The translations under genes were made by a program, and so were the position numbers. DNA of 64,000 nucleotides from Diplonema papillatum. Taxonomy: Eukaryota > Euglenozoa > Diplonemea > Diplonemida > Diplonemidae. The first letter of the stretch is position 1, and each line of letters begins with the position of its first letter. Under the pieces are notes generated by a model, which saw only the letters and a list, made by a program, of their open reading frames with translations, did not search any database and was not told the DNA's origin. Shown here piece after piece: positions 42,641-54,144 of the stretch. Where the stretch lies: positions 186,001-250,000 of the forward strand of contig JAPJBO010000209.1 of assembly GCA_030068145.1 (NCBI GenBank), given 5' to 3'.

Positions 42641-42984
42641 TTTTCCCGACGACAACTAGTGTCAGACTAGCCTACCCGAAGGCAGTTGATTTCTTTAGGC
42701 GAGGTTTCTCAATAAAGTACAGAAACTGTAGCTTTTAAATCGTTGGTAGCAAGGCATTGGGGGGCTCCTGGTCAGGTGGTTAGGACGTCGGACTATGATC
42801 CCATTCAACCGCGGTTCGATTCCTCCTAAACTAGTTTTCCAGGTGTTCAGGGGTTGGCTTCTGAATGTAACTCCTAGCCCAGTCTCTGTAAAAAACGGCT
42901 GCACAGGTTGACCGTGGGTGCCAAAGTGGCCCGAATACGATCCAGGGAGAGGCGGCTACCATAGAAAATGGGTACCCTGAAACG
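42641..42984 (+). repeat. tRNA-like sequence (about 42765-42835) in an otherwise empty stretch
   Basis: GGTCAGGTGGTTAGGACGTC resembles a tRNA D-arm/A-box and GCGGTTCGATTCC a B-box, with ACTATGATCC where an anticodon arm would lie. The stems pair poorly, so this is likely a tRNA-derived SINE relic rather than a working tRNA. Nothing else was recognised from 42641 to 42984. Confidence 0.45.
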
Positions 42985-43075
42985 TTTACTCAAGAAATAC
43001 TCGAGGGACTGCCTTGTGCTCATTTCGAAGGGGAGAAAACAACAATACAACTACAAAGTGGGTCTTTTTTGTTGG
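42985..43075 (-). repeat. 211-bp family repeat fragment inserted at the end of a LINE relic
   Basis: AAATACTCGAGGGACTGCCT through ACTACAAAGTGGGTC is the minus-strand right half of the repeat. The RT frame of the LINE relic reads straight into it and stops, so the insertion truncates that frame. Confidence 0.85.
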
Positions 43076-45060
43076 AGCAGCAGAGGAGTCGTGCCTCTTC
43101 CAGTTGAAGAAGACTCCTTTTGTTTTCTCATGTGAGATTTGCATCTTCGCGCGAGTCGACCATTCCTCAACCAGGGTGATCACATCCTGTGCCCACTTAG
43201 CCAGGCCGTCCAGTTCGTCCGCAGAGATCGCGAAGCCGGTGTCGTCAGCATACAGTGAGGGAGTGATCTTGGCACGTTGAGTTTCAGGGCTGAAGTTAGC
43301 AGCGTTGTTTTTGACCTCGAGGATGTCTCTCCCTAAGTCGTCGATGCAGAGGAGGAATAGAACAGGCCCCAGGACCGTTCCCTGGGGGACACCTCTCTGC
43401 AGCTTCGAGGACTGGCCAAGTACCCCGTCCACCTTGAAGCGCGCCCTGCGGTCCTCGAGGAAAGCACGTAGCCAGAGCACGAAACGTTGTGGGACTCCCC
43501 TCTTCTCGAGGATTCGGAGCAGGCGGTCGTGATCAACGGTGTCGAATGCACTCATGAGGTCAAACGAGAGGAAGCACGCAAATTGGTTCAATCGGCGCGC
43601 CTCGTCCAGGGCGGCGACAATCGAGAAAGCTTGCTCCTCAGTTCCTCTATCCTCTCGGAAGCCGCCTTGGAAGACCGAGTACGGCATCACCGTCGGGAAA
43701 TCAGGGCTCTCGGTGATGAAGACGAGTCTGTTTTTTACGATGATTTCCATGAGCTTTGCCGACACGCTGGTTAGCGCAATCGGTCGGTAGCTCAGCGGTG
43801 ACGAACGATCTTTACCAGGCTTGTGGATGGGCACCATGTGAGCGTCCCTCCATTGGCGTGGGATCTCACCCATCCTCCAAGATTCGTTGAAGAGCTGCAG
43901 CATGGAGTTGCGGGCCTCAGGTCCGAGGTTCTTCAGAGCCATTGAACACAGCCCCTGCGGATCGAGGCTCTCCTTCTTTTTCAGATCATCGATTGCCCGG
44001 TCCAGTTCGTCTGGGGTGATCTCTCCAGTGGCGCCGCGGATTCCGTCGTCCGGTTCGAGTTCGGGGCCGTAGGTTGGTTCGAAAGGGGTAGCTGCACCGC
44101 TCACCACAGCTTTGCACGTGTTAGCGAGACATCTGCCCAACAGATCCGCTTTCCCTTTGCCGGAAGTGTACTGGCTGCGACCGTCAGACAGTGGGGGAAG
44201 CAGGTTCCTCTGGGATCGGCCATCAATCGAGCGGATGATCCGGTACAGGAAGCTGAGGTCAGTGCCGGAGTTGATTCCAGCCATCACCTTATCCCAGTAC
44301 AGTCCTTTGGCTGCATGAGCAGAAACCGAAAACGCCTCCTTAGCGCGACCTCGAGTTTGTCGGCGTCAAAAGGGTCCCCTTCTGATGCTTCTAACGCCGA
44401 TCTCTTCAGCCGCTCCAGTTGTGTGAGCTCGGATGACCACCATGGTCTGTGGGGGCTCTTTCCCGACGCCCTGGGCACATGTTCGCGGATGGCTGAACGG
44501 ATCGCGGCGGAAATCCCGTCTGATCGTGCTTGGATCGAGGGGATGTGACCCTTCGGGCAGCATTGTTCGACATCCTCCAGGAACGCCTTCCAGTCGGCTT
44601 TAGTCCGCACGTAGTGAGGGGGCCTTTTCAGCACGACGATGTTCTGACGATGTCCCCTGGCAACTCGGAACACCATGACCTTGTGATCAGACTTCCCCCA
44701 GGGCGGCAGCGTCGTCCAGTCGAGAATCAGCTGCTCAGGAGGGCGAGCGGTGATTACAACATCGGTGGATGATGGCCTGGCGGATGTGGGCTCCCTTGTG
44801 GGCTTCGACGGGTCGTTGTGCACGGTCGCGGGGTATTCCTGCAGCCAGTCGAACAGCGTAGAGCCTCCAGCGTTAGGTGCCCCACGCGACCACTGCGGAT
44901 GGTGAAAGTTCAAGTCACCGGCAATGATCGTCGTGTCGTCGAGCTCGAGCGATTCAAGGTTTTCGGGCAGTAGGGCGTGCGATCCTGTTTCTTGTGAATG
45001 GCTGCCACCAACTTCACGTTTTTGCCCTCTTGGACCGGCACGCCGACCTTCATCGCGTCT
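43076..45060 (-). pseudogene. LINE relic 2: endonuclease and reverse transcriptase, frameshifted and truncated
   Basis: Minus strand. About 45000-44310 encodes the C-terminal part of an endonuclease (IIAGDLNFHHPQW, KSDHKVMVFRV). A frameshift near 44300-44330 leads to the RT frame (44287-43076) with YRPIALTSVSAKLMEI, FLSFDLMSAFDTVDHDRLL, RGVPQGTVLGPVLF and YADD. RNase H is missing because the copy is cut by a 211-bp repeat at 43075. Upstream, the endonuclease start is lost next to a (TAC)n tract. The sequence is clearly diverged from the LINE at 36.7 kb. Confidence 0.88.
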
Positions 45061-45232
45061 ATCCTTTTTTTTTTTTGTTTTTTGAGTAAGCACTGTGCGC
45101 GAAGCACTATAGGGCACAAACCTTTCGTGACAGAGATTGGACAGTCGGGATTGCCGGGGGCGGGTCTCCTTGAAGAAGAGAATTGTAAAGCAAGACCTGC
45201 CCCCTGCGCCTGCTGTCTCCGGCTGCTTCGGC

Positions 45233-45603
<371 letters not shown>

Positions 45604-45653
45604 TGAGTAAGCAACTGTGCGCGAAAATTCATTTTGAGGGTTTGAGCGATATT

Positions 45654-45722
45654 GAACGTGGCCCCAGCCCTCCTCGTGGGGCTTGCCATCATCCCATGGA
45701 GTGCGTGTCCATGGGGTCTTTG
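45654..45722 (+). pseudogene. Fragment of the Dpy-30-like gene
   Basis: GAACGTGGCCCCAGCCCTCC ... GGGGCTTGCCATCATCCC, then GGAGTGCGTGTCCATGGGG, matches 33493-33596 with a deletion of the KER-encoding part and the donor. It preserves NVAPALL-GLAII in one frame, then breaks. Confidence 0.65.
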
Positions 45723-46285
45723 CAGCTGTGTTTTTCCAGGTCTTTGCTCACACTTTTTTTTTTACGTGCACATTTTTTTGTTCTAAAACTACGCAAAATC
45801 TTTAAGCTTTGTTTACCAGTGTTGCTTTCTAGGGTAGCATTTGCCAAATGAGGCTTTTTTTCCTTCTTGATCGTGTGGTGGCGGCGAGAGCAGAATCTTT
45901 CAAGAGCTGCGACTCAACTATTCTCGCCCCCTCACGGACGGGAGGGGGGGCCCGCTTGGCCGCGTCGTACCCAAGTCTTCCAGAGCTCAGAGCCAATCGA
46001 CAACGAAAATCCACCAACATGCACTGTCCCGAATACATAGTAAACATGCACACCCCTTTTTTAAAGTACTGCTACCATTCGACAAACGGTCACCCCGGAA
46101 ACTTTCCAGATCCCGGGTTCTCAAGCGAACTAACCCTAAAACACAGACCCGAAGACCCCGTTGACTTCCTCGGCAAATTTCTCGTGAGGCGAGGCAAGTT
46201 CGGGCCGGCTTTGCAGTTTCATGCCAGATAGCGTCGGTCGTACCAATGGACTGGATCTGGGCAGGTGCGCGTGCCTGACACCGAC
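45723..46285. other. Stretch with no recognised gene
   Basis: Contains T-runs and, at about 46105-46150, a variant of the CTCAAGCGAACT motif. Short frames on both strands only. Confidence 0.45.
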
Positions 46286-46625
46286 AGCCTCTCAATCTTC
46301 TGCGAGCTGTGATCGGCAGTGCTCAAGCATGGCGGGCAATGGCCAGGGTCTGGGCAAGGTCTCTCAATCTTCTGTGAGCTGTGATCGTTTACCAGCAACA
46401 GGTCCCAAACGCGCGGGCAATGACCAGGGTCTTAGCGGGTTTCAGCGCTGACATCGATAGTCTCTCAATTCTCTGTGAGCTGCATTCGCTCGCAATAGCC
46501 ATGGTCTGGGCAGGTACGTGGGCCTGCCATCGAGTCTCTCAATCTTCTGTGAGCTATGCTCACAATCTAGGTAACCAGCACGGACATCGACAGTCTTTCA
46601 ATCTTCTGTAGCTGTGTTCGCTCAC
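46286..46625. repeat. Degenerate tandem repeat with TCTCAATCTTCTGTGAGCTG core
   Basis: The core (C)TCTCAATCTTCTGTGAGCTGTG occurs five times at roughly 65-70 base spacing, with GGCCAGGGTCTGGGCA between. Nothing else was recognised up to 46890. Confidence 0.75.
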
Positions 46626-46904
46626 CAGAATGCGGCCAGTGACTATCTGGGCACGTTCTTGACGTTCCGAAGAGCGAAAATAACCATCGCCACCAGCAGA
46701 GGCCAATGATCAGCATCTGAACAGTCCACTGTTTGGCCACCAGCAGGAACCGATGCATAGTGCGTCCGACAATCTTAGCACCGGCGGATGGTCCGAACCT
46801 AAGCCCTTCTTTTCGAAGTTACCGATCTAGTTTGCCGACTTCCCTAGCTGCGCAGTGTCCAGTGTCTCATACAACCCCTTCACACTCCTCTTGCAGCATG
46901 CGCC

Positions 46905-47590
46905 ATGACACACTGCAACGGGAACACGTTGCCGGCCACCATCTGATAGCGTGCGCCTGGGCATTCCCCAAGGCTCCCCATGAAACGGCCGTGCGGCGCG
47001 CGAATACACGAGTGGTAGATACACGCTGCCGGGAACACGTTGCCGGCCACCAGCTGATAGCGGGCGCCTGCTGGGCATTCCCAAAGGCTCCCCATTAAAC
47101 GGCCGTGCGGCGCGCGAATACGCGAGTGGGAGATGCACGCTGCCGGGAACACGTTGCCGGCCACCAGCTGATAGCGGGCGCCTGCTGGGCATTCCCCAAG
47201 GTTCCCCATTAAACGGCCGTGCGGCGCGCGAATACACGAGTGGTAGATACACGCTGCCGGGAACACGTTGCCGGCCACCATCTGATAGCGTGCGCCTGCT
47301 GGGCATTCCCAAAGGCTCCCCATTAAACGGCCGTGCGGCGCGCGAATACGCGAGTGGGAGATGCACGCTGCCGGGAACACGTTGCCGGCCACCAGCTGAT
47401 AGCGGGCGCCTGCTGGGCATTCCCCAAGGCTCCCCATTAAACGGCCGTGCGGCGCGCGAATACGCGAGTGGGAGATGCACGCTGCCGGGAACACGTTGCC
47501 GGCCACCAGCTGATAGCGGGCGCCTGCTGGGCATTCCCCAAGGCTCCCCATTAAACGACCGTGCGGCGCGCGAATACACGAGTGGCAGGA
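46905..47590. repeat. 114-bp tandem repeat, six units
   Basis: TGCCGGCCACC occurs at 46930, 47041, 47155, 47269, 47383 and 47497: one spacing of 111 and four of 114, all multiples of three. On the minus strand two frames stay open through the array (about 250 and 244 codons), one giving a 38-residue repeat with RAARPFNGEPWGMPSRR. There is no independent sign of coding (both frames are open, and changes fall at all positions), so I list it as a repeat. Confidence 0.85.
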
Positions 47591-47624
47591 ATGACTCGTG
47601 TTACCGACACGCACTGTACAACAC

Positions 47625-47690
47625 GGGTCACCGCCGATCAGCGGAGTGACGTTCTCCGGCCTGCGGTCGAAGGACTTCCTGCAGCTCCTC
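47625..47690 (+). pseudogene. Fragment of the TMEM33-like gene
   Basis: The stretch encodes SPPISGVTFSGLRSKDFLQL, nearly the same as residues 52-71 of the protein at 62354 (SPPISGVTFSGLWSKDPQQL), with strong base identity (ATCAGCGGAGTGACGTTCTC). Flanking similarity ends quickly, so this is a short gene fragment placed directly after the 114-bp array. Confidence 0.75.
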
Positions 47691-47925
47691 TCTCACTCCC
47701 GGCATGCGTGCTCTTGTATAACCACCTGGTCCGGACTCCTGGCGAGCTCTCCGAAACTTCCCGATGTTCTTTTCGTAGTAACAATGCATTGTAAACACGA
47801 AAGAGAACGCTGGCAGCGTGTTTGGGAGGAGATTAGCCTAACGATCATATTCACTCACAATCATTCACTAGCAGGCTATTCCTCCCCCACACGTACAAAC
47901 AAACACACGCCTATTGTTTGTTTTT

Positions 47926-48078
47926 TTTTGTATAAGCACCTGCTTTGTAGGAAATGCTTGAGGAGACTGCCAGTCGCGATAGATCAAAAGATGTAAATGT
48001 GCTGTAGCCCACACGAAACACAGGTAAATCTGGGTTTAGTGGTGGGCGTAAGCGTTCAACAAAAAAGACCCACTTTGT
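47926..48078 (+). repeat. 211-bp family repeat, left part
   Basis: TATAAGCACCTGCTTTGTAGG through GGCGTAAGCGTTCAACAAAA and GACCCACTTTGTA match the unit at 328. Confidence 0.85.
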
Positions 48079-48439
48079 ATGGTGTGGTCGGCATAGCCAG
48101 GGGGAACTACGGGGGAACTACGGGGAACTGACCTTGGGGTGTCTTTTTTTTTGTAGTGGATTTTTTTCAAACGCCACGCACCGGCGCCAAATCGGGAACT
48201 TTGGAGTGAGCAAAACGGTTTCGCTTGCTTGGGCTTTCCACAGAAGGGCCAAGCCTTTTGAAAAATGGAGCCTTCGGGGTGTCGGGGGTGGTGCTTTCGT
48301 GACGCCGTGGCATGAAGGATTCGTTGGAAAGTAGACTCGAACGCTATGTAGGTCGGTTGGCTCACGCTTGCAGGAACCTAAGTAAAGCTCGCTACCGGGC
48401 CCCCTTCAACGTTCCCCAGAGGACTGAAGGAAAAGCTCA
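48079..48439. other. Stretch with no recognised gene
   Basis: GGGGGAACTACGGGGAACTG recurs near 50395. No gene seen. Confidence 0.45.
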
Positions 48440-50165
48440 GTTGCTACCATTGCGTGCTTGTACTGGTCCTTGAATATAATCGTGTTACTGTGACGGATGG
48501 CAGAGGCCTGACCGATCGAGATCTGCAGGATATCTTGGACAGCCCACAGATAAAATTGGCAGCACGCAATCAAGAGTCCGGTGATAGACGAAAGGATGTG
48601 CTTGAGTCCAACTTGTGTCTGCATGGAAGGGAAGCTGATAAGAAGTTACTTCTTGATAAACTGCATGCCCTCACCCGAAGCATGCCAAGGCTAATGTTGT
48701 TGTGGGCAAACTGCTCGATCTCTGGAACAGAAGGATGCAGAGCCCGAAGAACCCAAGGCTTTGCCGTGTCCGAAGTCTCCCTCTCGCCAGCGAAAGAAGC
48801 AAACAAGCCAGAGCCTCTCCTTGCGCGCCATTCCAATCCCTCTTGGTTTTGGGCAAGAAGGTGATCCGCAACATCACGTTCAGAAGTCCAGGTGGCGTTT
48901 GCATTAGCTCCTCTACTCTGGGAGAACCCGGAAGCTCTCCGAAGATAGTACCTGCATTCCAACTCGTCGGAAAGGCCAGTCGACGGCTGTATGCAAGCGG
49001 GCGGAGGTCCTGGGACTGCGAAGGCGTGACTACCCCACAAGAAGGACTCGCTGTCCATGTTCTGCCCCTGCCGCCATAGCCATCGTAGCCTCGGCCAAGC
49101 ACCAGTTTCTCCTTCTGCTACGCAACCTTGCCTTCAGCATGGCCATTATGACTGTCATTCTGGTTATCAACCTTACTCCTCGCTCGGGTTGCCGTCTTCG
49201 ACCGCGACCGCCTCTGATAGTTTGGGTTAGAATGCAAATAATCTGTGGCGATTTGCGGTGTCGCGGTTATCTCTTCGTACGTGCTTTAGCTCGACTTGAT
49301 CGTCGCGCTCAGGCGCGCGTTTGGTGCCTCGCTTCTTCTTCGATTGCTCGTCCAGGTTCATCGGTTGCTGCACCGGCGCTTTCACACGCCGCACTTCACT
49401 TTCTGGTGCTCGTGGCACACCCGCTCACTCCACTTTTCGTGTTCCGTAGCGTTGAACACCGCCCATCTCGCCGCACGCTCCGCCCTTCCACCTCCGTACG
49501 TCGGGAAAAGATCCATCCCCCACGCCTCGCCGCTGAACTCGTGCCGTCGTATGCTGTGTCTCGAGCACTTCCATCGTCTCCGTACCACCACGGAAGCTCA
49601 TCTCGTACCCCGCGAGGCACGGCGGAGCTCCCACCGTTCTCAGCGACCCTATCTTCTCCAGTTTGCTGTCTTGCGGTCCGTCGCCGCAGCGCATCCCCGA
49701 CGGTTTTTAAAGGTTTTGCGAATACCCTCGCACGCATGCTCAACGGTGTCCCGTCCGTCGTCGCTACGACACTGCCCGGAAGATCCAGTTTGGTGCACAC
49801 TTCAAAGTCGACGGCGAGCTCCGCCATCGAGACGTCACCCGCCACCGACCAGACATCCCATCCAGTCAATACTGCAGTGCCCGGAACCACCTCTCTCCTC
49901 CGACCGCCGCGAAGGTCTCCGGTCCCGCGATCGCTTCGAAACCCGGCCGGCGCGGGGCCTCTGACAGAACATTCCTGCTCTCCTTACAGCAACTGATCCT
50001 GTCACTACCTGTCAAACCGTGACTCGCAGTCTGTCCTTCCTTCTCATCCTTCGGGGCACGCATAGCACATGGCCACCCTGCGCAAATTGGGGCCGTAATA
50101 CTGCACCTTTGTAACTCTTCCGCCCCACCTTCGGGGCCGACTGCAAAAAGTGGTCGCCACAAAGG
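48440..50165 (+). repeat. Duplicated block, relative of 13350-14480
   Basis: Matches the 13.4-14.5 kb block in reverse orientation, with a partly conserved frame (WDCEGVTTPQ, ITFRSPGGVC). Compared with that copy, 49213-49964 is extra sequence: the flanks CGACCGC..CCTCTG and CTGCTCTCCTT...CTGATCCTGTCACTACC are adjacent in the 13.7 kb copy. A related piece of the extra segment also exists at 19118-19345. Confidence 0.7.
49396..49890 (-). CDS. Unrecognised ORF inside the inserted segment
   Basis: A 164-codon minus-strand frame, starting M V P G T A V L T G W D V W, has a gene-like first part (DVSMAELAVDFEVCTKLDLP and MRARVFAKPLKTVGDALRRR) and a less convincing Arg/Ser-rich end. I know no matching family. 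Further down the same strand, near 49227-49370, a different frame encodes a basic segment (KKKRGTKRAPERDDQVELKH) that is also present, diverged, at 19.1-19.3 kb. This may be a frameshifted or spliced transposon protein. Confidence 0.3.
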   Translation of the reverse strand: MVPGTAVLTGWDVWSVAGDVSMAELAVDFEVCTKLDLPGSVVATTDGTPLSMRARVFAKPLKTVGDALRRRTARQQTGEDRVAENGGSSAVPRGVRDELPWWYGDDGSARDTAYDGTSSAARRGGWIFSRRTEVEGRSVRRDGRCSTLRNTKSGVSGCATSTRK

Positions 50166-51390
50166 AATTACCCCCCGAAATTACCGATTTTTGCCTGGAC
50201 CAGGTGGCTTGTCTCCTGGGGTCTTTGATCTTGGTACGCTCGAAGTACCCAAAATTGTCCTTATTTTGTGACGAAAAAGTGCAAAGTAGCTTAGAAACGC
50301 TCTCCAGGACCCAAGGCTGCATCCCTGAAGCACTCGGCAAAAAAACAAGAAACGAAAAAAAAAAAGACACCCCCCCCCCCCCATGTTGAACTCCGGGGGA
50401 ACTACGGGGAACTGGCCCACCGACCACACCGTTGTAGTTGTATTGTTTCCCCCCCCTCTAGCCTCCTTCGAAATGAGCACAAGGCAGTTCCTCGAGTATT
50501 TCGTCTGGACCAAGTGGTGTGATGCAAAATCTGCACACTCAAACACTAACAGCTGCCCATCGTCGCATGCAACTCGTACACACCCGTATATTGGATCCAG
50601 CATTGCACGACACGCTCCGCCTCTAAAAATCAGTGTTCGCGCTACGGAAACAAGCGGCTGATTTCAGCCGGAAAAAAGTTCTTGAAAACTGACCGGCTGA
50701 TAAGCAGCCGGCAGCTGATTTTTGGAAGGTCTGCCGGTCAGACGGGTTTTGCGGCAACATCTTGATTCACATCTTGCCCGGTTTGTGCATCAAGCTGATT
50801 CCGCTCCATATGGGCGGCGCGTAGCCAAAGCTTACACTGTTGAAAAACGGCTTAGCTTCCCATTCCAAATTCCGTCAGCTGACGGAATTTGGAAATCCGG
50901 GCGGCTCAAAAAATCATTAAAAAAAGTGCAAAAAACGACTTTCGATGAAAAAGGTCGTGGGGGTCCGATGGAGGCGTGGGTTAGGCCGCTGTGCCAGGAA
51001 GCTGGCTGGCGATCAGGGGCTGGGCATCGGTGGGTCGCCGCTGGGCATGGTGGGCTGGCTGGCAGCAGTGGGGCTGCCGCGGGCGCTGAGCCGAGTGAGA
51101 GAGTCGAGGCTCAGAAGCAGCCCGGAGTTCTTGACAGATTCTTTCCGAGTTGACACAAGTGCCTTGTTCCGTGTGATCTCCGGTCTGCATCTACTCGTGC
51201 CAATGATTTACCAGCACACAGTATCTGAGTTGTGGATGAATTTGAAATGGGCTGTTGTTCATTCTTCAGGAATGTGCACCGGAGATGCGGGCGAGGGTCA
51301 CACAGGTGGCAAACAGTGCCACCAGTACGTTGGTCGTATGTTTAACGCGACAAACGGACTGAGAAGTACAAACTCTTTCTCCACCTGAAT
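50166..51390. other. Repeat fragment (50425-50505), otherwise no recognised gene
   Basis: 50425-50505 is the right half of the 211-bp family (GCCTCCTTCGAAATGAGCAC, CTCGAGTATTTCG). At about 50660-50745 is a hairpin-prone CGGCTGATTTCAGCCG...ACCGGCTGATAAGCAGCCGG, and 50874-50892 (CCGTCAGCTGACGGAATTTGG) is another palindrome. The 50722-51388 frames resemble no family I know. Confidence 0.45.
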
Positions 51391-51840
51391 GTACCGTACC
51401 GTTTGTCGGGGGGCGGGGCCCCCTGGACCCCCCCTTTTGGAAGGTTCGGGTGGCCCAAACAAAGGCTTCTCGGTTTCAGAGCGGGAAAAGCATTGGCTAT
51501 TGAGACGGAATTTGGAAAACTGAGGCACAATGAAGCTATTAGCCTGTGCCCAGGGGGTTATGCACTGCAGCGGTTGGGTGAGGTAACTCCAGTGATTTAT
51601 ATATGGGTCTGGGGCTCGGGGCCACCCCGAGCGCGAAAAAAAAAAAATTGAATATTTTGGGCTCTGGGGGTTGGGGTAGGGCCGGGTTACTACCAACCGG
51701 GTGAGCCACAGGGGAGGGACGAAGCCATGGCGAAGTCATGGCGAAAGCCATGGCGAAGCCATGGGGGCAGGAAGGGGAAAGAGGAGGCAGGAGGGCCAGG
51801 GGCGGGAGGGCCAAAGGGGGTGGTGGGAGGCGAGACGTTG
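51391..51840 (+). repeat. Roughly 500-bp satellite-associated repeat, copy 1 (partial)
   Basis: Contains CCGTACCGTTTG, GGGTCTGGGGCTCGGGGCCA(CCCCGAGCGCG) with an A-run, and the GCCATGGCGAAGCCATGG tandem. Fuller copies are at 54145-54682 and 55365-55856. Confidence 0.8.
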
Positions 51841-52194
51841 ACAACCAAGTCTAATTAAATTTGGGATCGGAAATTGAACGTTGCCTACCAATTCTTATTA
51901 AATTTGGATACGACATCAGACGTTGACTACCGATTGTAATTAAATTTGGAATCCGAAATTGGACGTAGACTACCATTTCTAATTAAATTTGGGACCCGAA
52001 ATTGCGCTGACTACCAAGTCTAGTTAAATTTGGATACGACATCAGACGTTGACTACCAATTGTAATTAAATTTGGGATCCGAAACTGGACGTTGCCGATC
52101 AATTCTAATTGCTTTTTGGATTTGGCATCAGACGTTGACTACCAAGTCTATTTGATTTTGGATCCGAACCTAGACGTTGACAACCAATTTTAAT
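51841..52194. repeat. 42/43-bp satellite, left (diverged) block
   Basis: Monomers of the type TTGACTACCAATTCTAATTAAATTTGG(GAT)... are present but diverged, as expected at the edge of an array. Confidence 0.9.
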
Positions 52195-53815
52195 TAAGAG
52201 ATAATTAGCTTATAGCCACCAAGAAACTTTTTATTTAGCTTATAGCCACAAAAAACTTTTTATTTAGCTTATAGCCAGGAGGGCCTGAAACTTTTTATTT
52301 AGCTTATAGCCACAAAAAACTTTTTATTTAGCTTATAGCCACAAAAAACTTTTTTATTAGCTTCGAGCCACATTTTGCAAATTTTTGGTCATTTTCCTGA
52401 GTTGGCAAAATTTTGGCCGAAATTTTGGTCGATTTTTTGGTCGAATTTTTGGTCAAATTTTTGGTCAAATTTTGGTCAAATTTTTTTTTTTGGTCGATTT
52501 TTTTTGGTCAAAATTTTGGCCGAAATTTTGGTCAAATTTTTTGGTCTACAATTAGACTCCAATCCCTGAGAACACACCCATGGCGGGATTCGAACCATTT
52601 ACCCAGCCATTGACTGTGACAACTGTGCGATTTGGATTCGAACTCAAGTTTCCAATTTCAAGTTTCAAGTTGCAAGTTTTAAGCTTCAATGTGTGGGATA
52701 CGTTTGGGGGAGTCAAGGTGATTCTGGGGTAGCGTCTAATCTCATCCCATTTCAACTTTGCATAGGTCTCGTTTACTTGGACCCCCTTTCTGCCGATTTG
52801 CGACTGCCGACTTGCGGCGCAACACTTTGGCAACCATTGCGTTGTTAACTCTCTTCATCAGATTCCTGCAACCCGGCGGCATCTGGACGGCCGTAGTGGG
52901 AGCAAGGGGTGCAACACGCTAAAAGACTGGAAGTACCGGGCATGAATGTTGCGAGCATACGGGTGCTGAAAGAGAAACCGGGAAACATGATACATAGCTC
53001 GCAGAGTTCAGACCAGGGTACTTTTCGGTGACACTCTCTTTAACGCAAACGGCGGCAAGCTCTTTGTGGACGATTTTTCAAGTCGGTTCTTATGTAGCCT
53101 TCGGGCGTAAACACACGTGGGTGACCCTATCTAGACTGTTTCGAGTATCAGACTCCAAAAATTCAAGCAATGATAAGATGATACGACTGTTTCGAGTGAT
53201 GAGATGATAAGACGTGGAGAAGGTTGGACTCGCTCCGGGTGGGCCCGAAAACCCCTACCTGCAGCGAAGATGAACGTGTGCAAATAGGTGTGGCCACTCC
53301 AGTAGCTGGCACAGCACGGCAAAGGGTTTTCTGGGTTCGAATTCCGTGTGTGATTTTTCTCAGATTGGCTAACAATTGACCAATTTTTTTGACCAAAAGT
53401 TTTGACCGATTTTTCTTGAACAAATTTTTTGGCCAAAAATTTTTGACCAAAAATTTTTGACCCAAAATCTTGACCAAAATTTATTGACCGATTTTTTTTG
53501 ACCAACATTTTTGGCCAAAATTTTTGACCGATTTTTTTTGACCAAATTTTTGGGCCAATTTTTTGACCAAAAATTTTTGACCAAACTTTTCGACCAAGTT
53601 TTCACCAGGTGGCTATAAGCTAAAAAAAAAGTTTCAGGACCTCCTGGCTATAAGCTAAATAAAAAGTTTTTTGTGGCTATAAGCTAAATAAAAAGTTTTT
53701 TGTGGCTATAAGCGAAATAAAAAGATTTGAAAGTGCTATAAGCTAATTAAAAAGTTTTACTTTAGGTGGCTATAAGCTAAATAAAAAGTTAGCAGATGGC
53801 TATTAGATAAAAAGC
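52195..53815. mobile_element. Foldback-like element with tandem-repeat inverted arms
   Basis: The left arm is TTTAGCTTATAGCCACAAAA / ACTTTTTATTTAGC repeats (52195-52370), then TTTTGGTCAAATTTTTGGTC repeats (52380-52550), then ...CAATCCCTGAGAACACACC...GGATTCGAACC (52560-52600). The right arm is the reverse: GGTTCGAATTCC...CAGATTGGC (53330-53375), TTGACCAAAAATTTTTGACC repeats (53380-53600), then GGCTATAAGCTAAATAAAAAG repeats (53605-53815). The centre (52620-53325) is non-repetitive with no gene recognised; the longest frames are about 90-125 codons on the minus strand. Satellite lies on both sides. Long inverted arms built of short tandem repeats are the hallmark of foldback elements. Confidence 0.75.
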
Positions 53816-54144
53816 CCTTTAATTAAATTTGGAGCCAAACCTGAACGTTGACTACCAATTCTATAAAAAAAATGGGATCGGAAATTGGACGTTGACTACC
53901 AATTCTAATTAGATTTGGGATTTGGCATCAGACGTTGACTACCGGTTCTAATTAAATTTGGATCCGACATTAAACGTTGACTACCAATTCTAATTGAATT
54001 TGGATTCGAAATTGGACATTGACTACCAATTCTCATTAAATTCAGGATCGTAAATTGGACGTTGAGTACCGATTCTAATTAGATTTGGGGTTCGGCATCA
54101 GACGTTGATACCGGTTCTAACTGAATTTGGATTCAACACTAGGA
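53816..54144. repeat. 42/43-bp satellite block
   Basis: Diverged monomers continue immediately after the foldback-like element. Confidence 0.9.
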
